64,000 bases of DNA from NCBI RefSeq assembly GCF_019049285.1, contig NZ_JAGMUL010000091.1, forward strand, positions 93,958 through 157,957, read 5' to 3'. Both the position numbers and the translations under genes were made by a program. The notes beneath the pieces were generated by a model. It was not told where the DNA came from. It saw only the letters and a list, made by a program, of their open reading frames with translations, and did not search any database. This document shows positions 8,085 through 17,491 of this stretch, in pieces (position 1 is the stretch's first letter; every line of letters begins with the position of its first letter). The DNA is from Streptomyces sp. AC550_RSS872. GTDB taxonomy: Bacteria; Actinomycetota; Actinomycetes; Streptomycetales; Streptomycetaceae.

Positions 8085-9899
8085 TCAGCGCAGTTCGAGG
8101 CCGGCGAGGTCGCCCGCCTCGCGCCAGCGCCTGAGGATGTTCACGAACTCCACCGAGCCGCCGCCGTAGCTGGAGTTGAGCAGGGGCAGTCCGCTCGGGT
8201 CGCCCTCGTTGTTGTAGAGGCCGGGCGTGCAGTTCTCCAGGAAGTCGAGGTCGTTGGAGGCGAGCCGGAGGATCTCCTCGACCCATTCCTTCTCGCCGGC
8301 TTCGGAGGCCTCCACGACCTGGTGGCCGCGCTCCTCGACGCACTTGACGATGTGCGCGAGGTGCCGGGTCTGCTCTCCCAGCATGTAGGCGATGTTGACG
8401 TGCCGGCCGGCCTGGACCTTGGACAGGATGAAGCAGTTGGGGAAGCCGTTCACCTGGAGTCCGTGCAGGGTGTGCGCCCCGTCCGCCCACTTCTGCGACA
8501 GCTTCACGCCGTCGCGGCCGACGATGTCGTAGCCGGCGCGGTCGGTGTACGGGACGGCGAACTCGTGCTCGTAGCCGGTGGCGAAGACCAGGCAGTCGAC
8601 CGGGTACTCCCGGCCGTTCGCGACCACCCCGGCCGGGGTGAGCCGCTCCACGCCCTGCCCCTGGGTGTCGACCAGGGTCACATTGGGCCGGTTGAAGGTC
8701 TGGAGGTAGCCGTCGTGGAAGCAGGGCCGCTTGCAGTACACGCGGTAGTACGGCTTCAGCGCGGCGGCGGTCGCGGGGTCGGTGACGACGCTGTCGATGC
8801 GGGCGCGCAGCTCCTCCATCTTGAGGAAGTCCGCCCGCTCGGCCGCGAGCGCCCGCTCCTTCGGGTCGCCCCCGGTGTCGCCGGTGGGCAGGATCGCCGC
8901 GGCCAGCTTGGCCGTGGTCTGGGTCCAGCGGTCCTGGACCAGATCCTCGTCCTGCGGGATGCCGGAGGTCAGCGCGTGGAAGTTCTCCATCCGGCGCTGC
9001 TGCCAGCCCGGTTCGAGGCGGTCCGCCCAGTCGGGCGGGGTGGGCCGGTTGCCGCGGACGTCGACCGCGGCCGGAGTGCGCTGGAAGAGGACGAGCTGCT
9101 CGGCCCACTCGGCGAGGTGCGGGGCGAGCTGGATGGTCGTCGAGCCGGTGCCGATGACGCCGACCTTCTTGTCCTTCAGCTTGGTCAGGCCGCCGGTGCT
9201 GTCGCCGCCGGTGTAGTCGAAGTCCCAGCGGCTGGTATGGAAGGAGTGCCCGGCGAACGTCTCCAGGCCCGGCAGCGCGGGGAGTTTGGGGCGGTGCATC
9301 AGACCGATCGACATGGCCACGTACCGGGCCCGGATCAGATCGCCGCGGTCGGTGCTCACCAGCCACTTCCCGGCGGCCTCGTCCCAGCGCAGCTCGGTGA
9401 CGGTGGTCTGGAAGAGGGCGTCGCGGTAGAGGTCGTACTTGTGGGCGATCCGTTGGAGGTGGGCGAAGATCTCGGGCCCGGTGGAGTACTTCTCGGTGGG
9501 TATCGTGCCGATCTCTTCGAGCAGCGGCATGTAGATGTAGCTCTCGACGTCGCATCGGACGCCGGGGAAGCGGTTCCAGTACCAGGTGCCGCCGACGTCG
9601 CCGGCCTCGTCGATCAGCCGGATGCGCTCCAGGCCGGTCTCCTTGCGCAGATGGGCGCCGGTCAGCAGGCCTCCGATGCCGGCGCCGACGACGGCGACGT
9701 CCACCTCGTCGGTGAGCGGCTCGCGCTCCTGCCGTTCGGTGTAGGGGTCTCGCGCGTAGCGGCTGAAGTCACCGCGCGCGAACTGGTAGGTGCGACCGAC
9801 GCTGCGCTTGTCGCGTTCCTGCCGGTATTTCTCCCTCACCGCTTCCAGGTCGATGGTCAGTGCTTCATCGTTTCGGTCGTCGCTTTCGGCGCGTGCCAC
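8085..9899 (-). CDS. penE: Baeyer-Villiger monooxygenase, 1-deoxy-11-oxopentalenic acid to pentalenolactone D
   Basis: FAD/NADPH-dependent BVMO of 604 residues. It has the FAD Rossmann motif GAGIGG (72-77), the type-I BVMO fingerprint FAGHSFHTSRWD (215-226) and a second nucleotide-binding motif GTGSTT (250-255). In the pen/pnt pathways the enzyme inserts oxygen into the cyclopentanone to give the lactone of pentalenolactone D, while PtlE of S. avermitilis gives the neo regioisomer; the PenM residues below point to the former. The start is GTG at 9899, fixed by a strong GAGGAGG site just upstream. The first 43 nt therefore overlap the 3' end of penF, an unusually long overlap within this operon. 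Confidence 0.93.
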   Translation of the reverse strand: MARAESDDRNDEALTIDLEAVREKYRQERDKRSVGRTYQFARGDFSRYARDPYTERQEREPLTDEVDVAVVGAGIGGLLTGAHLRKETGLERIRLIDEAGDVGGTWYWNRFPGVRCDVESYIYMPLLEEIGTIPTEKYSTGPEIFAHLQRIAHKYDLYRDALFQTTVTELRWDEAAGKWLVSTDRGDLIRARYVAMSIGLMHRPKLPALPGLETFAGHSFHTSRWDFDYTGGDSTGGLTKLKDKKVGVIGTGSTTIQLAPHLAEWAEQLVLFQRTPAAVDVRGNRPTPPDWADRLEPGWQQRRMENFHALTSGIPQDEDLVQDRWTQTTAKLAAAILPTGDTGGDPKERALAAERADFLKMEELRARIDSVVTDPATAAALKPYYRVYCKRPCFHDGYLQTFNRPNVTLVDTQGQGVERLTPAGVVANGREYPVDCLVFATGYEHEFAVPYTDRAGYDIVGRDGVKLSQKWADGAHTLHGLQVNGFPNCFILSKVQAGRHVNIAYMLGEQTRHLAHIVKCVEERGHQVVEASEAGEKEWVEEILRLASNDLDFLENCTPGLYNNEGDPSGLPLLNSSYGGGSVEFVNILRRWREAGDLAGLELR

Positions 9900-10684
9900 T
9901 GCTCCTCCTCGGGGGAAGGGGGCGGAAGGGAAACATGACGCCATACGTCGTCGAACTGATCGCGCAGCCGCAGCGGCGCGTCGGAGTTGCTGAAGAGATA
10001 GAAGCGGTCGGAGCCCAGGGCCTCCCACACGAGTCCGGCGACGTCCTCGGCGCTCACCGAGGTGTCGCCGCCCGCGCCGCGCGGGGCCGTCAGGCCTTGG
10101 ACCATGGGGGTGTCGACCCGGCCGGGACACAGCACCGACACCCGGATCCCGGTGCCCCGCAGATCGGCGCGCAGACTGCGGGCGACCGCGAGGTCGGCGT
10201 GTTTGGAGGCGGCGTAGGCGGCACTGCCCGCGCCGACGACGAAGGCGGACATCGAGGCGGTGTGGATCAGATGGGCGGGCCGGCCGCGCTCCAGCAGCCG
10301 GGGGACGAAGGCGCGGGCCACCAGGACGTGCGCCCAGTGGTTCACCTCGAAGACCTGCCGCATCCGCTCGAGCGGCACCTCCCACAGGGGCTGTCCCACG
10401 GGGCCGAGGACCCCGGCGTTGTTGCACACCACGTCGATGTCGCCGAGCAGGTCGAACGCCGTGTCCGCGAGCCGTTCGACGGCGTCCGGGTCGGTCAGGT
10501 CGGCGGTCACGGCGGTGACCTGAGCGCCCTGTGCGGTGAGTTCGGCGGCCCGGCGGTGCAGTGCGTCGCCTTCGACGTCCGCCATGACCACGCCGCCGCC
10601 GGCCCGTGCGAAGCGGGCGCTGAGGGCGAGGCCGATGCCGCTGGCCGCGCCGGTCACCACGGCTGTCCTTGTCGGTAAGTGCAC
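9857..10684 (-). CDS. penF: short-chain dehydrogenase, 11-hydroxy oxidation (PenF)
   Basis: Classical SDR of 275 residues. The NAD(P) motif TGAASGIG is at 11-18, NNAG at 88-91, and the catalytic Ser144, Tyr157 and Lys161 in YAASK are present. In the pathway it oxidises the 11-beta-hydroxyl of the PenH product to the ketone used by PenE. The GTG start at 10684 has GGAAG upstream and leaves only ten residues before the Rossmann motif, so no later start is credible. The third codon is TTA (10676-10678), read by the bldA tRNA, so translation should depend on bldA. The gene runs 43 nt into penE. Confidence 0.92.
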   Translation of the reverse strand: MHLPTRTAVVTGAASGIGLALSARFARAGGGVVMADVEGDALHRRAAELTAQGAQVTAVTADLTDPDAVERLADTAFDLLGDIDVVCNNAGVLGPVGQPLWEVPLERMRQVFEVNHWAHVLVARAFVPRLLERGRPAHLIHTASMSAFVVGAGSAAYAASKHADLAVARSLRADLRGTGIRVSVLCPGRVDTPMVQGLTAPRGAGGDTSVSAEDVAGLVWEALGSDRFYLFSNSDAPLRLRDQFDDVWRHVSLPPPSPEEEQWHAPKATTETMKH

Positions 10685-10785
10685 TTGGCTGTCTTCCGCT
10701 TTCTGCTCGCGGGTACACCGAAGGACGGCGCGCCGTTGCCAACGAGAAGGTCTGGATCGGATCGCGCCGTTCGAGGGCGCGGGTG

Positions 10786-12240
10786 TCAGCTGGGGTCGGG
10801 GAGCTTCAGACTGATCACGAGAACGGTCACCGAGAAACATGTCAACAGGGCGAGAACGAGCACGGCCGCCGACGCCGTCGACAGCGAACCGGCCAGGGAG
10901 ACATAGAGGGTTCCGCCGACGGTCGCACCCAGCGCGGTCGCCATCTGCTGGCTGGTCACCAGCACACCGCTGCCCATGCCGGCCTGCGCGGAGGGTACGT
11001 CGGCGAGGATCATCCGGAACAGCGTAGGGCCGGTCAGCGCCGCGCCTACGCCGTAGAAGCCGATCCCGACGAGCACGAGCGCCAGGGAGGGATGCGGCCA
11101 GCCCAGCCACATCACCAGCGCGAGCAGCAGTAGGCCCGCGCTCTGGACGAGGGCGCCCAGGGTGACGATCCGCCCGCCCAGGGCCGCCGCGATCCTCGGG
11201 GTGAACAGCGTCACCGCGAAGAACGCCACGGCGAACGGCGCCAGCCCCCCGCCGGATTCGAGCCCGTCGAAGCCGAAGTGCCCCTGCGCGATCAGCGCGT
11301 AGACGAACAGGAAGGCGCCGAAGCCGGCCGAGAACGGCACCATCGCCGCCAGCCCTCTGCGCATCCCCTTATGGGACAGCACCGACGGGGACAGCAGGGG
11401 TGAGCCGCCCCGCGCCTCCAGCCCGCGTTCGGCCCGTACCAGCGCCAGCGCCCCCACCGCGGCGACCGCGACCAGCGACCACAGCCACAGCGGCCAGTCC
11501 AGTTCGGGGCCCGCCACGACCACGGCCAGGGCACAGACCATGGTGACACCGAACAGGAAGGTGCCCAGTGGGTCGAAGCCCGGCTTCGCGTCGGCCCTGG
11601 TCGCGGGGACGCGCCGGACGGCCAGCAGCGCGGCCGCTCCGATCGGCACATTGATCGCGAAGACCGACCGCCAGCCGATCCCGGCGATGTCCAGCGAGAC
11701 CAGCAGCCCGCCCAGGATCTGCCCGATGACCATGCCGAGAGCCGCGGTCGCGCCGTACAGGCCGATCGCCCGGGCGCGCGCCTGGCCCACGGTGGCTGCC
11801 TGGATCGTCGCCAGCACCTGCGGTACGAGCATGGCGGCGGCCGCACCCTGCAACAGGCGTGCCACAACGAGGAACTCGATGGTCGGGGCGAGTCCGCACA
11901 GCGCCGAGGTAACGGTGAACGCCGCGAGCCCGTAGGCGTACAGGCGCCGTCTGCCGTAGGCGTCGCCCAGCCGTCCGCCCAGCACCAGGCCGAGGGCGTA
12001 GGTGAGGCCGTAGCCGGACACCACCAGCTCCAGTGCGGCGGGGCCGCCGTGGAGGTCGTCACTGATCGACGACAGCGCCACATTGACGATGGAGGCGTCC
12101 ACGATGGACAGGGCGTATCCGATGAGCACCACCACGAGGGCGATGCCGCTGAGCCCCGCGCCGGCCGGTTCCGTACCGGCCGAGGGCTCCGGGGTCGCGT
12201 TGGGCTCCTTGAGAGGGGGGAGGCCCTCGCGTTTCGTCAT
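10786..12240 (-). CDS. penG: MFS drug exporter (PenG, DHA2-like)
   Basis: Membrane transporter of 484 residues with many hydrophobic segments starting near residue 30 and the MFS motif A form GGRLGDAYGRRR after the second segment. The length and profile suit the 14-helix DHA2 drug:proton antiporters. It corresponds to the transporter present in all known pentalenolactone-type clusters and probably exports the antibiotic, giving self-protection beside gap1. It lies between penH (57 bp upstream) and penF (about 100 bp downstream), all on one strand. The substrate is inferred from context, not from sequence. Confidence 0.9.
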   Translation of the reverse strand: MTKREGLPPLKEPNATPEPSAGTEPAGAGLSGIALVVVLIGYALSIVDASIVNVALSSISDDLHGGPAALELVVSGYGLTYALGLVLGGRLGDAYGRRRLYAYGLAAFTVTSALCGLAPTIEFLVVARLLQGAAAAMLVPQVLATIQAATVGQARARAIGLYGATAALGMVIGQILGGLLVSLDIAGIGWRSVFAINVPIGAAALLAVRRVPATRADAKPGFDPLGTFLFGVTMVCALAVVVAGPELDWPLWLWSLVAVAAVGALALVRAERGLEARGGSPLLSPSVLSHKGMRRGLAAMVPFSAGFGAFLFVYALIAQGHFGFDGLESGGGLAPFAVAFFAVTLFTPRIAAALGGRIVTLGALVQSAGLLLLALVMWLGWPHPSLALVLVGIGFYGVGAALTGPTLFRMILADVPSAQAGMGSGVLVTSQQMATALGATVGGTLYVSLAGSLSTASAAVLVLALLTCFSVTVLVISLKLPDPS

Positions 12241-12297
12241 GCGCTGCCTACCAGGCGTTTGTGGGGGGACGGTTGGGGCGGGTGCGGAGTAACAACG

Positions 12298-13149
12298 TCA
12301 CTCGGTGGTGGTGGGGGTACCGGTGATCTTCGACAGGATTCCCTTGGAGGCGTCCTTCGCGGACTCCGGCCAGGGAGTCAGGGAGTTGAACCCGCGGTGC
12401 GAGGACGCGGGCTGGATGCGGGTGTCCATCGACATCCGCATGCCGGCCGGGTCCACCGAGACGTTCGGGATGGACTTGTGACACATGAAGGCGTGGAAGA
12501 TGATCACGTCGCCCGGTTCCATGGGCGAGAACAGCAGCTGCTCGTCCGCGCCGAACTCCTCCGCCGGGATACCGCGCACCGCGTGGCCGAAGCGGCGGAA
12601 GTTCTCGGTGACGACGTGCTCGCGCGGGCCCTTCTTGTGGCTGCCGTCGGCGACGGCGACGCCGCCTATGTCGCGGGTCGTCGGGAGCAGCGGTATCCAG
12701 GCGGTGCGGAAGTCCTTGTTCGGGCCGATGTAGAAACCGTCCTGGTGCAGCGGCGTCAGGAAGCTCGGCTCCGCGGAGCCCGCGGCGGAGGGGTAGTAGC
12801 GGATCGTCGTCGACTTGAAGACGAAAACGGGCTCGCCGAAGACCTTCTCCCAGAGCTTGAGGGTCGAGGGGTGGTTCCACAGGTCGTCGTACTTGACGTA
12901 GTCGTGCATCGCCACCTCGTCGACCGCCTCGAAGGACTCGATGGTGAGGGTGTCGAGCGTGGTGCCGGGGGCGGCGTGGCCGAGTGCGATCAGGCCCCCG
13001 AGCATCTGCTCGGCGGCGGTCCGCACGAGTTCACGGTCCAGTGCGCCGCGCAGATAGAGGTAGCCGTGCTCGTCGTAGAACCGGTCGAGAGCCTCACGGT
13101 CGTCGAGAAGAGGCGTGGAGTCGACGTAGTCGCTGAAAGTGTCCGTCAT
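12298..13149 (-). CDS. penH: Fe(II)/2-oxoglutarate hydroxylase, 1-deoxypentalenic acid 11-beta-hydroxylase (PhyH family)
   Basis: Phytanoyl-CoA-dioxygenase-type non-heme iron enzyme of 283 residues. Iron ligands are His135-x-Asp137 in LHQDGFY and His224 in MCHKSIPN; this register is two residues short of the structurally known PtlH (His137, Asp139, His226), consistent with orthology. It hydroxylates 1-deoxypentalenic acid at C11, setting up the oxidation by PenF and lactonisation by PenE. The ATG at 13149 is preceded by AAGGAACC. It follows penM by 139 bp and precedes penG by 57 bp. Confidence 0.94.
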   Translation of the reverse strand: MTDTFSDYVDSTPLLDDREALDRFYDEHGYLYLRGALDRELVRTAAEQMLGGLIALGHAAPGTTLDTLTIESFEAVDEVAMHDYVKYDDLWNHPSTLKLWEKVFGEPVFVFKSTTIRYYPSAAGSAEPSFLTPLHQDGFYIGPNKDFRTAWIPLLPTTRDIGGVAVADGSHKKGPREHVVTENFRRFGHAVRGIPAEEFGADEQLLFSPMEPGDVIIFHAFMCHKSIPNVSVDPAGMRMSMDTRIQPASSHRGFNSLTPWPESAKDASKGILSKITGTPTTTE

Positions 13150-13288
13150 GGTTCCTTGTCCTCGTGACGTCTGTGCGTGGGGGAAGGAGCGTCAAATGTC
13201 CGGGCGGGCCGACGGCTTCGCTCTTGCGGTAGATGCCACCTATGACCTTGAACGGTGGACGGCTGTGTTTTCGCTCGTGCAATGCCAC

Positions 13289-14485
13289 CTAGAAGGTGAC
13301 GGGGATTTCATCGAACCCGCCGGTGATCCGGTGCTCCTGCCAGCGCAGCGACTCCTCGGGTACCGCGAGCCGCAGGTTGGGCAGTCTGCGGAACAGCCGC
13401 TCGAACACCGCGGTCAGCTCGATCCGGGCCAGCACGCGGCCGATGCAGTGCCGGGTGCCGTGCCCGAATGCCATGTGTGACTTGGGCTTGTCCCGGGTCA
13501 GGTCGAGCAGGTCGCCGTTGGGGAACGCCCGGCCGTCGATGTTGGCCGCGCCGATGGCCAGCATCACCGCGTCCCCGGTCCGGATCACTGTCTCGCCGAC
13601 GGTGATGTCGCTGTGCGCGTAGCGGGGTATCAGCGCATTGGATCCCTTGCCGCCAACGGCCAGGCGCAGGATCTCCTCGACCGCAGCCGGTGCGAGTTCG
13701 GGATTCTCGGCCAGCAGGGCACGCTGGGCCGGATTGCGCAGCATCAGCAGGACGCCCAGGTCGATGCGCACAATGGTGGTCTCATAGCCGAACAACAGCA
13801 CGGCGCAGCCCAGTTGGGCAATGTACTCGTCGGACAGTGTGCCGTCCTTCTCGGCGATCAGCTCGGACAGGATGTCGTCGCCCGGCTCGGTTCGCTTGCG
13901 CACCACCAGTTCCGTCACGTAGTCGACAACCTGTTGAAAGGTATTCACCGAGTGCTGGCTGTCGCTCTGGTCGAATGTGCCTCGCGCCCACTGCCCGATC
14001 CGCTCCCGGTCGTCCAACGGCACGCCGAGCAGATCGCAGACCACCATGGTCGGCAACGGGAACGACAACGCGCGGTGCAGGTCGACCGGCGCGGTGCAGG
14101 CGGCCAACTGGTCGAGCAGTTCGTCCACATGATGCTCGATCCGGGTCTTCATCAGGCGCATCCGGCGCGTGGAGAAACGGGGCACAAGCAGCTCACGCAT
14201 CTGTGGATGCCTGGTGGCCTCGGTGTCGTAATCGTCCCCGGCCATCAGCGCCATCATGGTGATCCTGGCCGTGTTCTTGGCCGCCCGCTCCGGCTTGGGA
14301 TCGCTGAGACCGAGTCGGCGGTCGGAGAGCAGTGCCTTCACCTCGTCGTAGCGCGTGACCAGCCAGGCATCTTCACCGGCGGTCCGCACCCTGGCGATCG
14401 GCCCCTCCTGCTGAAGTGCGCGCATCTGGGGCGCGATGCCGAGACCGGCTGGGTTGTCGAACGGTAACCTCGGAAGTTCCTTCAT
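13289..14485 (-). CDS. penM: cytochrome P450 pentalenolactone synthase (PenM/PntM type, CYP161C)
   Basis: P450 of 398 residues with heme loop FGHGTRHCIG (Cys347). In PntM three unusual residues, Met77, Met81 and Phe232, line the active site and were linked to the oxidative methyl-migration that converts pentalenolactone F to pentalenolactone. All three occur here at the same positions: M77 and M81 in TMMALM, and F232 in LFGYET, which also replaces the usual small residue of the I-helix. This identifies the last pathway step. Codon 7 is TTA (14465-14467), so expression should depend on bldA. The ATG at 14485 has a GAGGA site. Confidence 0.95.
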   Translation of the reverse strand: MKELPRLPFDNPAGLGIAPQMRALQQEGPIARVRTAGEDAWLVTRYDEVKALLSDRRLGLSDPKPERAAKNTARITMMALMAGDDYDTEATRHPQMRELLVPRFSTRRMRLMKTRIEHHVDELLDQLAACTAPVDLHRALSFPLPTMVVCDLLGVPLDDRERIGQWARGTFDQSDSQHSVNTFQQVVDYVTELVVRKRTEPGDDILSELIAEKDGTLSDEYIAQLGCAVLLFGYETTIVRIDLGVLLMLRNPAQRALLAENPELAPAAVEEILRLAVGGKGSNALIPRYAHSDITVGETVIRTGDAVMLAIGAANIDGRAFPNGDLLDLTRDKPKSHMAFGHGTRHCIGRVLARIELTAVFERLFRRLPNLRLAVPEESLRWQEHRITGGFDEIPVTF

Positions 14486-14591
14486 TCAGTCTGTCCTCGT
14501 GGCGTCGTGCATGGGATTCATCGGGGATCCGGGCACGCAGACGGCATCGGCGGCGTCGGGTGCGCTGCGCGCCGGTTTACGGGCGCGCCGA

Positions 14592-14607
14592 AGCGGCGGC
14601 CGCCGCT
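14592..14607. promoter_or_regulatory. 16-bp perfect palindrome between gap1 and penM
   Basis: AGCGGCGGCCGCCGCT reads identically on both strands and lies in the 171-bp gap between gap1 and penM. In RNA it could fold into a short GC hairpin, so it may attenuate read-through from the resistance gene into the biosynthetic genes. It could also be a chance GC palindrome. No T-run follows it. Confidence 0.3.
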
Positions 14608-14656
14608 CGGCGGACGACCGTTGCTGACGTGCGGGTGGTGCACGGGCCGGCGAGAA

Positions 14657-15661
<1,005 letters not shown>

Positions 15662-15799
15662 TGGCGTGTTCCTCACCTAGCGCTCTACAAGTCCACTGAC
15701 GCGCCGTTGCGCCGAGGTGCGATGCAGACCGCGCGCCTGGACGAGACGCAAGCACGCGATCGATCGGGAGCTTATATAAGGTTGCGATACATTTCCAGG
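15662..15799. promoter_or_regulatory. penR-gap1 divergent promoter/operator region
   Basis: This 138-bp region must hold both the penR and the gap1 promoters. It contains two perfect 10-bp palindromes: CGATCGATCG at 15757-15766 and the AT-rich CTTATATAAG at 15771-15780. The latter stands out in a GC-rich region and also supplies a plausible -10 element (TATAAG) for penR. MarR proteins bind short AT-rich palindromes overlapping such promoters, so CTTATATAAG is the best operator candidate. Related elements TGCGATGC and TGCGATAC occur around it. Confidence 0.55.
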
Positions 15800-16261
15800 G
15801 TGACTTCTACTCAGCGTGCCGACAGCAACACCGACTTGGATGTCGGTGACCTCACCAGGGCGATCGAGAACTTCAACCGCTACTACATCCGGCTTCCCGA
15901 GGTGCAGAAGCTGTCGTTCACGACGCTGTCCGTGCTGGACACGCTGGCCGTCAGCGGTCCGAAGCGGCTGACCGAACTCGTCACGACCGAGCAGATCAGC
16001 CAGCCAGGGCTCACTCAGCTGGTCACCCGGCTCGAGCGCGACGGTCTCGTGGAACGCCGCCCCGACCCGACGGATGGACGCGCCGTCCTCGTCCGCATCA
16101 CCGAAAACGGCCGGAAGATCGGCCAGGCCCGGCACGAGGACCGGGGCCGTCACCTGATCCCGCTGATCGCCCAGCTGACGTCCACGGAACGACAGGCGAT
16201 CGCCGCGGCTCTGCCCGCCCTGACCCGCCTGGCGGAACTCGGGGCCGAAGCCAGACGGTAA
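15800..16261 (+). CDS. penR: MarR-family regulator of pentalenolactone genes
   Basis: MarR-type winged-helix protein of 153 residues. The DNA-binding domain is visible as the segment LTELVTTEQISQPGLTQLV followed by the wing LVERRPDPTDGRAVLV (DxRxxxV-like signature). It is divergent from gap1. In S. exfoliatus and S. arenae the MarR homologues PenR/PntR at this place control gap1 and the biosynthetic genes and respond to pathway lactones; the same role is inferred here. The GTG at 15800 is chosen because residues before it read through the AT-rich promoter region; its ribosome site (CAGG) is weak, so the start is moderately certain. Confidence 0.88.
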   Translation: MTSTQRADSNTDLDVGDLTRAIENFNRYYIRLPEVQKLSFTTLSVLDTLAVSGPKRLTELVTTEQISQPGLTQLVTRLERDGLVERRPDPTDGRAVLVRITENGRKIGQARHEDRGRHLIPLIAQLTSTERQAIAAALPALTRLAELGAEARR

Positions 16262-16759
16262 GGCCCAGTCCCTTCCTCGAACGTGTCGGCCATGCCCACG
16301 GACCGACGACGAGGGACTACGGTCCCTTACGTCGGACGCTGCGCCGCCACGGTCCAGCGCGGCGCTTGCGTGGCCCTACGGATCCTGGAGACGTTCCGTA
16401 GCCTTCCAGCGTCATGCCGCATGCTGCGGTACGGCCACCCATCCGGCCTCCGCAACAGGCCCGCGCCGTTACAAGTTGAGGCGATCCGGTTGCAGGAGGA
16501 GGAGCTGCTGCCCTGGCGGCTCGTTGCGGGCGAGGAGATCACCGGTCATCCGCCCGGCGCCCTGAGCGGGACGCCCGGGGCTTCGCATCCACCGCGCGCA
16601 GCGCGTCGTCGCGTTCGGCGACCCGGGCCTCGGTGCGGTGGCCGCGCGTGATGTGGTTACGGACGAGGAGCTCCACGGCGTCCTGAGGGCTGCCCGCCCC
16701 CACCGGGCGGGTCGAATATCCATTCGCCGCCTGAACGGCGCCGTCCTACTCTCGGCAGC
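16262..16759. other. gene-poor stretch between penR and cobB, with a possible minus-strand gene remnant
   Basis: No convincing complete gene lies here. On the minus strand, 16748 to 16539 gives an open stretch of about 69 codons ending in TGA that contains DAVELLVRNHITRGH and EARVAERDDALRAVDA, which looks protein-like (amphipathic, balanced composition) but has no good start and overlaps the cobB promoter. It may be the tail of a lost gene. This stretch is the right-hand boundary of the pentalenolactone cluster. Confidence 0.3.
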
Positions 16760-17491
16760 ATGACCAAGCCCCTCGTCGCCCTCCTCAGCGGCGCCGGTAT
16801 CTCGACCGACTCGGGGATCCCCGACTACCGCGGCCCGAACGGGCTGTGGCGGCGCGATCCCGAGGCCGAGAAGCTCGTGACGTACGAGTACTACATGGGT
16901 GATCCGGAGATCCGGCGGCGCTCCTGGCAGATGCGGCGGGGGAACCGCACGCTCAAGGCCGAGCCCAATGCGGCGCACCGGGCGGTGGCCGAGCTGGATC
17001 GGTCCGGGGTGCCGGTGCGCGTCATCACGCAGAACGTGGACGGGCTGCACCAGCTCGCCGGGATGCCCGCCCGCAAGGTGCTCGAACTGCACGGCAGCGC
17101 GCGCAGTGTGCTGTGCACGAAGTGCCATGCGCGCGGGCCGATGGAGGACGCCCTCGCCCGGGTGGAGGCCGGTGAGGAGGATCCGCCGTGCCTGGAGTGC
17201 GGCGGGATCCTGAAGTCCGCGACGGTGATGTTCGGCGAGCGGCTCGATCCCGTGGTCCTCGGCGAGGCCGTCGCGATCACCAAGGCCTGCCAGGTGTTCA
17301 TCGCCGTCGGCTCCAGCCTCCAGGTGCAGCCCGCCGCCGGCCTCGCGGGCGTCGCCGCCGACCACGGTGCCCGGCTGGTCATCGTCAACGCCGAGCCGAC
17401 GCCGTACGACGACCGCGCCGACGACGTCGTACGGGAACCCATCGGCACGGCGCTGCCGAGGCTCCTGCGCGAACTCGCCGACGGGCCCTAG
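16760..17491 (+). CDS. cobB: NAD-dependent protein deacetylase, sirtuin (CobB-like)
   Basis: Sirtuin of 243 residues that should remove acyl groups from lysines using NAD. The NAD motif GAGISTDSGIPDYRG spans 11-25, TQNVDGLH holds the family Asn/Asp pair, the catalytic base is His111 in LHGSARS, and a structural zinc site is formed by Cys119/Cys122 and Cys144/Cys147. The start ATG at 16760 leaves the usual short N-terminus. It converges with ogt, the two stop codons overlapping. I recall a similar cobB-ogt-ada-arsR order in S. coelicolor, so this is probably conserved chromosome beyond the antibiotic cluster. Confidence 0.93.
   Translation: MTKPLVALLSGAGISTDSGIPDYRGPNGLWRRDPEAEKLVTYEYYMGDPEIRRRSWQMRRGNRTLKAEPNAAHRAVAELDRSGVPVRVITQNVDGLHQLAGMPARKVLELHGSARSVLCTKCHARGPMEDALARVEAGEEDPPCLECGGILKSATVMFGERLDPVVLGEAVAITKACQVFIAVGSSLQVQPAAGLAGVAADHGARLVIVNAEPTPYDDRADDVVREPIGTALPRLLRELADGP

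Noticed and set aside
13232..13291. Repeated ATGCCACCTA near the penM stop and in the penM-penH gap
   Set aside because: Two 10-bp matches without symmetry or helical phasing; probably chance.
16469..17365. 298-codon frame antisense to cobB
   Set aside because: Shadow of the sirtuin gene, whose zinc and NAD motifs are complete on the plus strand.
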